From: Muricea muricata
Taxonomy: Eukaryota > Cnidaria > Anthozoa > Malacalcyonacea > Plexauridae
Length of the DNA: 64,000 nt
Direction of reading: 5' to 3'
NCBI GenBank assembly: GCA_963855995.1
Contig: OY979728.1
Span: 7,923,330 to 7,987,329, forward strand
Under the pieces are notes generated by a model, which saw only the letters and a list, made by a program, of their open reading frames with translations, was not told the DNA's origin and ran no database searches. The translations under genes were made by a program, and so were the position numbers. Shown here piece after piece: positions 57,310 through 64,000 of this stretch (its first letter is position 1; the number at the start of each line of letters is the position of its first letter).

Positions 57310-57856
57310 GGTGTTCGGGCGGGCGGGCGACAAAAACAGGAAGCGCAAGAGGCAGATTTGTTTCCCTTGCCGCGCGCAAATTTTACCGGTTGAAAATTCA
57401 AACTGAGGCGGAGCTTGCACCCGATCCGAACGTTGTATCCCAATAAAATTATTGTCTCCAATAAATTACTGGGATTGTTAGGGTCAGGGTTGGGGTTTGG
57501 GTCAGGGTTCATTTTATATGCATGAAATGACAATTCCAGTAACTATTGGAATTATCAAACGTTGTAACCAGCAATTTTATTGGGATACAAAGTTCGGATC
57601 GGTTGGAGCTTAATGTCAGCTAATATTGCTCATCACAAAGTAGTTTATAATAATAAACATAATTATGCACATGCGTTGCGACATTTATTTCCGATTTGCA
57701 AAGTAAACAACGATTAACAACGCCGAGTATTCGTCGAAAATCGAAATGTTAAAGAAAATTCCCACCAAAATATGTAGTTCGATTCATTACGCTGCAAGGG
57801 AAACAAGTCTGCGTTTCCGCTAACCATTTTTTCGCCCGCCCGCCCGCCCGCCCGGC
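57310..57856. mobile_element. Outer foldback with GGGCGGGC ends
   Basis: The left GGGCGGGCGGGCGACAAAAA... through GATTTGTTTCCCTTGC is mirrored at 57795-57856 (GCAAGGGAAACAAGTCTGCG and a run of CGCC units). It encloses the MITE at 57418-57604. The number of GGGC units differs between the two ends. Confidence 0.6.
57418..57604. mobile_element. MITE with CGATCCGAAC ends and telomere-like core
   Basis: Left CGATCCGAACGTTGTATCCC, mirrored by GGGATACAAAGTTCGGATCG; core GTTAGGGTCAGGGTTGGGG. Confidence 0.7.
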
Positions 57857-57989
57857 TATACATAACACATTGCGGCACAGAAAAGAAAATAGACAGAAGG
57901 GTCACTCGAGTCGGAAGCTTTGAAGTTTGTGTCCCCACCACTGGTCCCCATTCATGTCGCATTTAATACACATCTTCATTATGCAAGTT

Positions 57990-58125
57990 CTGGCCAGTTG
58001 ATTGGCTTTACTAGCCAATAGCTAAACTGGCTGATCCGCCATTATTCTGGCCAGTTAATTGCATTAAAAATAGGAGGACATGTTATGTTGTATTGCTGAG
58101 TGGCCTTGCTATTTATTCACTATAC
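57990..58125 (+). repeat. Dispersed repeat, partner of 13660-13805
   Basis: See the partner copy; orientation is opposite. Confidence 0.6.
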
Positions 58126-58452
58126 TGTGATTGCGATATGCGCAAAACTTAAAATGGCTTGCTAAAAATCTCTATTCAAATATTTCTGGAGAAGCCGGAA
58201 TACGTGGGTGGGGAGAGAAAGGGATGTTTCAGATTTTTCTAGACAAAAAATTGGAATGTCGGCTTTTCACTCAGATCTTCTAGAAAGACATCGTGTTCTT
58301 AACAGGTTTGAGAACTGATTTATAAGAATGTCTATGAATTTTGAGACTTTGACCTTATCTCTCAATATTGTTTCGTTTCGCAACTTTCGCATACCACTAT
58401 ACCAGCTGCATAAGTTGCATATAAAGGGTGGGATAAGGCATATTTATTACTA

Positions 58453-58660
58453 CAGTTGAACCCCGCTATTAACTCGGACCCGCTTAAGTCGAACTCCCCG
58501 CTGACTTGATCTAAATCAAATTTCCCCTGGATTTGATAGTATATTTTATAGTAATTTACTCCGGGTAACTCGAACTCGCTTAACTCAAACAAATTTGAAT
58601 TCGATAAAAAGTCATTCTTCCTTGTGCAAATTTTCCTGGTTAACTCGAACTCTAATCTCG
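58453..58660 (+). repeat. Possible pogo-like element, one end visible
   Basis: TA followed by CAGTTGAACCCCGCTATTAA, with several TTAACTCGAACT-type phrases downstream. No matching right terminus found. Confidence 0.35.
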
Positions 58661-59119
58661 AAACGCGCATCTGAAAACCTGGAATGAAACTTAAATTTCT
58701 TAATGCGAAACCGTAAATTCTTAAACAACAACAGTTTAATCAATTTATACATACAGCATAGCTTCAAACATTCATAACTTAAAATTTGCTTCCGAGCGAA
58801 ATATGAGACAAAGTCAGCAGCAAAGGAGCATCAAATGTTATTTGGAAGAAATGCAAATGGTTGACATTAGAACTGAACCTTAGAGATTCGTTGTGAGTTT
58901 TCTTGTTTTAGTAAAGCATGGGTCTTTGTAAGTATTAGATAAAACTAGAACTATCCGTAAATTACACCGTAGTAGTTCACATTGTAAATGAACAATAAAA
59001 CTACTGCAATTCTTACTCTGGCATATGGAAACGAGCGCTGATGTCAGGAGATTTTTACTCGTTCGCTGATGGCGAAATTTAAAATCTGACGTTTTTTACG
59101 CGTGTTCAATCACATATAC

Positions 59120-60097
59120 CACAGGTCACCCGGAATGCGTACAGTTTTAATATAGCGTTCAGTGGGACAGCATCTATTAACACAAAGTAAATACAAATTT
59201 GAGCACTCGTAACTCGTACAAAATTTAAACCACAAAAAAATCTGCAAAAAGACTTCGATATTCATTTAAAAACATACACATATTGAGAAGACATAACTGA
59301 AAAGCATATACGTTGTATTTTTGTGTCAATTCAACATTTTTTACCCGACGAAATTCGCGAAAAGTCTTTAAATTTTTAGTTGATATTCGCTAAAACTATG
59401 CGCGATGCCGGCTGCCTACCTTACGTCACAGGAAAAAGCTCCCCGGGCCTGGTGAAAACTCAATATTTTTACCGCGAAAGCAAAACCGGGGGGATAAATA
59501 TTAAAATTTTCAAAGAGCTATGTAATATACAATGAATATACAATGCTTCTTCTTTTGCACCTCTTCAAATCTTTAGCACTTCAGTTTAAAATTTTTCGCA
59601 GTTGTTTGCAGTTGTTACTGAGTTGTTGTTTTTAAAAATGCTTTCACTTCAAATTTCCCTCCGCAGCGTCGGCGTAGCTCTTTCAAAATTTTAATATTTC
59701 TCCCCCCCCCCCGGTTTCGCGGTAAAATATTGGTTTTCACCAGGCCAATCAGGGAGCTTTTTCCTGTGACGTAAGGCAGGCAGCCGGCATCGCGCATAGT
59801 TTTAGCGAAAATCAACTAAAAATTTGATGACTTTTCACGAATTTCGTCGGGTAAAAAATGTTGAATTGACACAAAAATACAACGTCTATGCTTTTCAGTT
59901 ATGTCTTCTCAATATGTGTATGTTTTTAAATGAATATCGAAGTCTTTTTTCTGATTTTTTTGTGGTTTAAATTTTGTACGAGTGTTCAAATTTGTATTTA
60001 CTTGCCAACCTTTGTGTTGATATATACATTATGTAATAAAGACTGTCCTACTGTACGCTATATAATATTAGAACTGTACGCATTCCGGGGGACTGTG
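59120..60097. mobile_element. CACAGG-family foldback, second copy
   Basis: A 978-bp foldback with left end CACAGGTCACCCGGAATGCG mirrored (slightly eroded, CCGGGGGACTGTG) at the right. The flanks CATATAC (59113-59119) and CTTATAC (60098-60104) agree at 6 of 7. Both long arms match the 46793-47505 element (AAGACTTCGATATTCATTTA, GCGCGATGCCGGCTGCCT). Confidence 0.85.
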
Positions 60098-60128
60098 CTT
60101 ATACCAGAGTAAGAATTGTATGCGATAA

Positions 60129-60391
60129 ATCGTATTATTATATACTGAGTGTCAAAGTTCATTTATTCCTGTTTCTTATTGGTTAAGAACGTATCACGTG
60201 ATAGTGGAGAAATTCTACTGTCTCCCTGGCAACGTAACTAAGCGGTGGACATTACTTTTATTCACCGGTAAACAACAAATCCACAGAGCCTCACGGAGCC
60301 GTGTCAGGTAAAAGGTAATCCTTTTTATACATGTTTGATTGATTTGTGGTACTTTTCTTCTCTTTTGACACTCAGTATATAATAAAATACT
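60129..60391. mobile_element. Foldback with TATATACTGAGTGTCAAAG arms
   Basis: TATTATATACTGAGTGTCAA near 60135 is mirrored by TTTTGACACTCAGTATATAA near 60364. It abuts the hairpin at 60389. Confidence 0.5.
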
Positions 60392-60527
60392 TATTGACTG
60401 AGACCTTGGGAAAGCAGTATGTTTTGTGGACCCTCGACTGTCGATGTTTCCCTCGGCTTCGCCTCGGGAACATCGACAGTCTCTGGTCCACAAAACATAC
60501 TGTTTCCCTCGGTCTCCGTCAATAAGT
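60389..60527. repeat. 139-bp near-perfect hairpin
   Basis: ACTTATTGACTGAGACCTTG ... CAGTATGTTTTGTGGACC is mirrored almost completely, with a centre CTCGGCTTCGCCTCGGG. Probably a MITE; no clear TSD. Confidence 0.7.
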
Positions 60528-61104
60528 GTTAATTGTGTAGGTAGGCCTTAAGGCTACTTTCATTCTAAATTATTTCAAAAATAAGCTCCCGACCTGTTGA
60601 AATAATTTAACGAAAACCAACATAAACTTCGTCTAAGGACCAAAACTTGAAACTTCATGTGGTGAGAAGTTTTACATTTGATACCGTTTTCATTTTGACT
60701 GTTGTGAAAATTAAACGACCTCGATCGTGCGCACATAACGAATGCGGAATAATTTGCGCTTAGTCCAGTGGCTTAGTGACGTAATAATCCGACAGCTTTA
60801 CGGCATGTCACGTTCTTGGTCCGAGCTGAGCCGACGGGATGCCGGGTGTCAAGCAAACGAAGAAGTAGGATATTTGATGATGTTATTATACATTGGAAAA
60901 ATACATGTAAAATGTTTTTAGAAAGAAATTTTTAAGGGTAATCGAAGATGGTTTAGTGGCTCAAAGTGTTTATGGATAACTTGGGGAGCTTACTTGTACT
61001 TTTCTGTCGGAATTCGTGGCAAAATCATCGTACAAGAATCTCAATTTATCCACCGTAAACCGACCTTAAACCGGCCATATAAACAGTTGAATCCGAAATC
61101 GAAG

Positions 61105-61944
61105 ATGGCGAATCGTCAAGGTATTTAGTCTTCTTTGTTTGCTTTTCTCATTACTAGAGGTTGAGATTACCTTTAGTAATAAATCGACTGCTCTAGGGTA
61201 GGTTTCTAACTAGTTACATCGAAAAAATCCTTGACGATCACAGGAAATGAAACGGCGTTTTGCGGTGATGAGTCCCTATCAAAGCTCTTGTGTTGACGGC
61301 GTTTTAGACGTATACTTGATAATTTCTAGCGCTAAATAGCGATGTTTTGGAAAGTATTGACTTGGTGAAAACTTACAGTACGGAGTTGTGTTAATCTCAA
61401 TATTGAATGTATAAAGAAACGATACGTAGCCATACTTAGAAATGTGAATTAAACATTTTTTGGAATTCTGCCTCGTAGTACGATGGGCCATGAATTATCC
61501 CATTGATTTGCTTCGAAATTTCCATTTTTCGTGATTAATTGTTACATGCATACGATAACTAGGATAAACTACCGGCTAGTTTAATAGTTAAGCTAAGAGA
61601 GAATTGTTTGCTGTCGATATTTTTATGCATGAAACCCTTCGTAGGAGGAGACTTTTTTGTTTCGTTTCATAGATAGCGATAGCTCAATTTCACCCCTGCG
61701 AGGAAGCTAATTTTGCGAGAAACGAAGCTAAATTTATCAATACCTTTGCAATTATTTGAAAAGTTGCCCTTGTTCCGTACGGCAGTGGTATTTTGACTGT
61801 TGCCGCTCGTCGCGAACACGAGAAAGTTTTTATTTACATAAAGTGTATGTGCAGTTGATAGGGTAAAAACATTGCTAACAAACATTTTTTCGTCTTATAG
61901 CCTCATGGAAATCAGCATTGACACCTCAGAAAGCACCAACATAT
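61105..61944 (+). CDS. First two exons of an unrecognised gene
   Basis: Exon 1 is 61105-61120 (AAGATGGCGAATCGTCAAG|GTATTT) and exon 2 is 61901-61944 (TTATAG| to TAT|GTAAGT), in phase, encoding MANRQASWKSALTPQKAPTY. The start context and both splice sites are good, and the upstream 60700-61100 region is less AT-rich with a TGACGTAA element near 60777, as expected of a promoter. No domain can be recognised from 20 residues. Further exons should lie downstream, some beyond the window. Confidence 0.5.
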
Positions 61945-61949
61945 GTAAG

Positions 61950-63275
61950 TGACGCGGTTTTGTTAAATTGTACTTGTTTTAAATGGATTCTTCATATAAC
62001 CACGACAATTGAACTTAATTTAGGTGTCTCTGAAATGTCGGCTTAATCCTTTCAGAATGCACCCGACTTAAACTTTGTGAATACTTTACATAAATATAAC
62101 ATGAGAAATTAGTTTCTTGGCAAAATATTGTTATGTTTTTTAAGAAACGATTTTGTTGTTAGTATAGGAAATAATTATCTTTCCATTTTAAGTACAACTT
62201 GCATCAATTTATTACAATTTGGGAAGACATTTGAAGCATCATTTCACAAATGCTTTAATAAAGTTCTGCACTGTCATCTTGAATACAGTCTGCTCAAAAT
62301 GTTGAAAGAAAAGTATTCTAAGTCAGGCTGTTTGAAGACCATTTGAAAATGGATTACCAGCTTTTTACCTCAGACCTCTGTTGATTATTTTAGTGTTATA
62401 AATGTTGCTTGAAATTTTAATATCTTATGTAATGGCATTGCTTTATCTACACTGCTATTGAGTATATTTCTACCCCTGGCTGCAAAGCTGTTCTCAAAAA
62501 ATGTGGATACTGGTAATAAAGAACTAAAGTACTTTCCCATACTCTGCCTTAAGTTTGAATTTCTGGTCTAGTGATAATTGCTGTTTAAATTCAGTAGTTG
62601 TCTTCTGGTTATGCATCATAAACTACTGTTTAGCTTGGGATTTTATTGTACTGAAGTAGCCTGGATTGAGAAAGGTTATATAGAACAATGTCCCTTTACT
62701 AGAATGAACAAGTGGTGGGTCTATAGTTAGTAATGGTTCAAGTCTTTGACCAGTCTGTTTTTCTGGGTGTTTCTTAGAATATTTATAAATAACATATTTT
62801 GACCTTATCAATACCTTGCCTAGATTTACTGATAAAGTAGGGGTCCTAATGTCACCAATTTCAATTTCAAAACTTGTTTATATGTTGCATTTTGAGTGAA
62901 TGCATATGTACATTTACAAGGTTTTTTCACATGATTTCTCAGTTAGCATATATGCTATTTAAGGCCACTTAACCTTAACTTCTTTTGATTCTGCATAAAA
63001 AAAATTATTCAATTTTTTGTTCCAATTTTAGTAGACATTGGCTTTGTCTATCACCATTTCAGATGCTGCTTACATGCTATGTGTGCTGTCAGCATTTACC
63101 CGAACAGTAGTTAGTCCTAACATATGGGAGAATTGATGTTGAATTGAATTTTTCTCAACTGTTCCCAGCTTGTATTTCGACGTGTGTATGATTTCTACTC
63201 TAATTAAGACATATTTAGATGTAACTTTAAGTATTTATACTCAATGAAATAATTACACAGTAGGATGTTCAATTT
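61950..63275. other. Intron-like AT-rich DNA
   Basis: No repeat or exon identified between the second exon and the possible third. Confidence 0.3.
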
Positions 63276-63279
63276 TTAG

Positions 63280-63486
63280 GATGTTAACGATGTTGTGTTA
63301 CCATTCTGGTTTTGTTTTACTGCACAGGGAGGGGTGCTGCACTTGTCCTTCCAACAGATAATCTTAGAAAGGCTCCCATATTTCTTGACAATCTTAACAT
63401 GTTCAACATTAGGTGGGGCAATTATTGCTGCAAATTGCAACACAATATCTGGAAATAGTAACATCATATCAGTGGGAAAATTCAAA
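63280..63486 (+). CDS. Possible third exon of the 61.1-kb gene
   Basis: Open for 69 codons between a TTTTTAG acceptor and AAA|GTAAAG donor, in phase 0 with the exon ending at 61944. The product is hydrophobic (LPYFLTILTCSTLGGAIIAA). The opposite strand is also open here, so coding status and strand are uncertain. Confidence 0.25.
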
Positions 63487-64000
63487 GTAAAGCTCCACCC
63501 TTTAAATTCTCTTTACATGATTCATAAATAACACACATTTTTTTCTAAATGGCACTCTACAATCAATTGTTATGATTATACCAGACATCACGAGGACTGT
63601 GATTTAGTGCTGTAATAATGAGTTTCTGCAGTAGCAAGGTGCTAACAAAGTTTTCTAATCTCATTATGTGAATGTCAGTGCAAGATAGTAATACTTTTTG
63701 TCTTAAAGTGGATTTCACATAACTTTTGCCAAAATATTTCAAATTTCGTTGCAAAGTTCAAAGTTCATATCAAAATTCTCAAACATTCAATTCATGGACC
63801 AATCAGAGGCTTTGTTTGCAAACCAGCTTGTGAATTTCAATGTGACATCTTTGAACTTCGCAACGAGCTTGGTGAACTTTGGAACAAAATTTGGAATATT
63901 TTAGCAAAAGTTTTTGAAATCGACTTTAATAGATTTAGCTTATACCTACTTTTAGTCAGTGAGGTTGTGCGATAAGTACTTTTGCTATAAAACAGAAACA

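Noticed and set aside
59615-59815. Minus-strand frame MIFAKTMRDAGCLPYVTGKS... as a possible transposase piece
   Set aside because: It lies wholly within the arm of a foldback element and recurs inverted and at 47090; no motif of a transposase can be seen.
63276-63485. Minus-strand protein with IAPPNVEHVKIVKKYGSLSK
   Set aside because: No acceptor or donor bounds it on the minus strand, and the plus strand offers a phase-compatible exon; neither is strong, so no minus-strand gene is called.

Overview
This is eukaryotic, AT-rich, intron-rich and heavily transposon-laden nuclear DNA. There are no operons, ribosome binding sites, prophage or CRISPR. The two recognisable host genes have short exons, long introns and GT-AG junctions whose phases I could follow. 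The repeat load (dense foldback MITEs, a tRNA-derived SINE, a degenerate Ty1/Copia element) and the gene content suggest a marine invertebrate animal. A cnidarian is my best guess, but that is inference: no feature here is clade-diagnostic.

Layout. 1-600 holds the last exon of a small cysteine-rich secreted-type peptide gene, with a poly(A) signal. 1.8-7.5 kb is repeat territory: a MULE-type MITE with a 9-bp target-site duplication (TSD), a decayed Copia element split by three hAT-type MITEs, and a PIF/Harbinger-like element. 11.06-11.47 kb is an unrecognised 133-codon Ser/Arg-rich ORF. 12-22 kb is non-coding with several MITEs and a dispersed CAACTTG-type repeat. 22.67-37.78 kb (+) is an ortholog of ZNF608/ZNF609 (Drosophila scribbler). 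I could join fifteen exons in phase, about 1,950 codons, including the conserved pre-finger domain and the single C2H2 finger. 37.8-44 kb holds a 28-bp satellite, a nested hAT/foldback element and further MITEs. 44.10-56.59 kb (+) is a complete eight-exon NDUFS7 gene (mitochondrial complex I PSST subunit, 197 aa), its introns filled with transposons. 57-60.6 kb is more foldback DNA and 61.1 kb to the end is the start of an unrecognised gene.

The two host genes are functionally unrelated: one encodes a nuclear transcription/cohesin-associated regulator, the other a Fe-S subunit of the respiratory chain. What unites the window is the mobile DNA. The most notable items are two MULE-like foldback elements that enclose the 5' ends of protein-coding sequences (one a RecQ-helicase N-terminus, one unrecognised), in the manner of Pack-MULEs. 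One of these has a perfect 9-bp TSD. A 1.3-kb hAT element with a perfect 8-bp TSD carries within it a second foldback whose two ~360-bp arms are almost perfect inverted copies. Three foldbacks share CACAGG ends and 7-bp duplications and may be one undescribed group.
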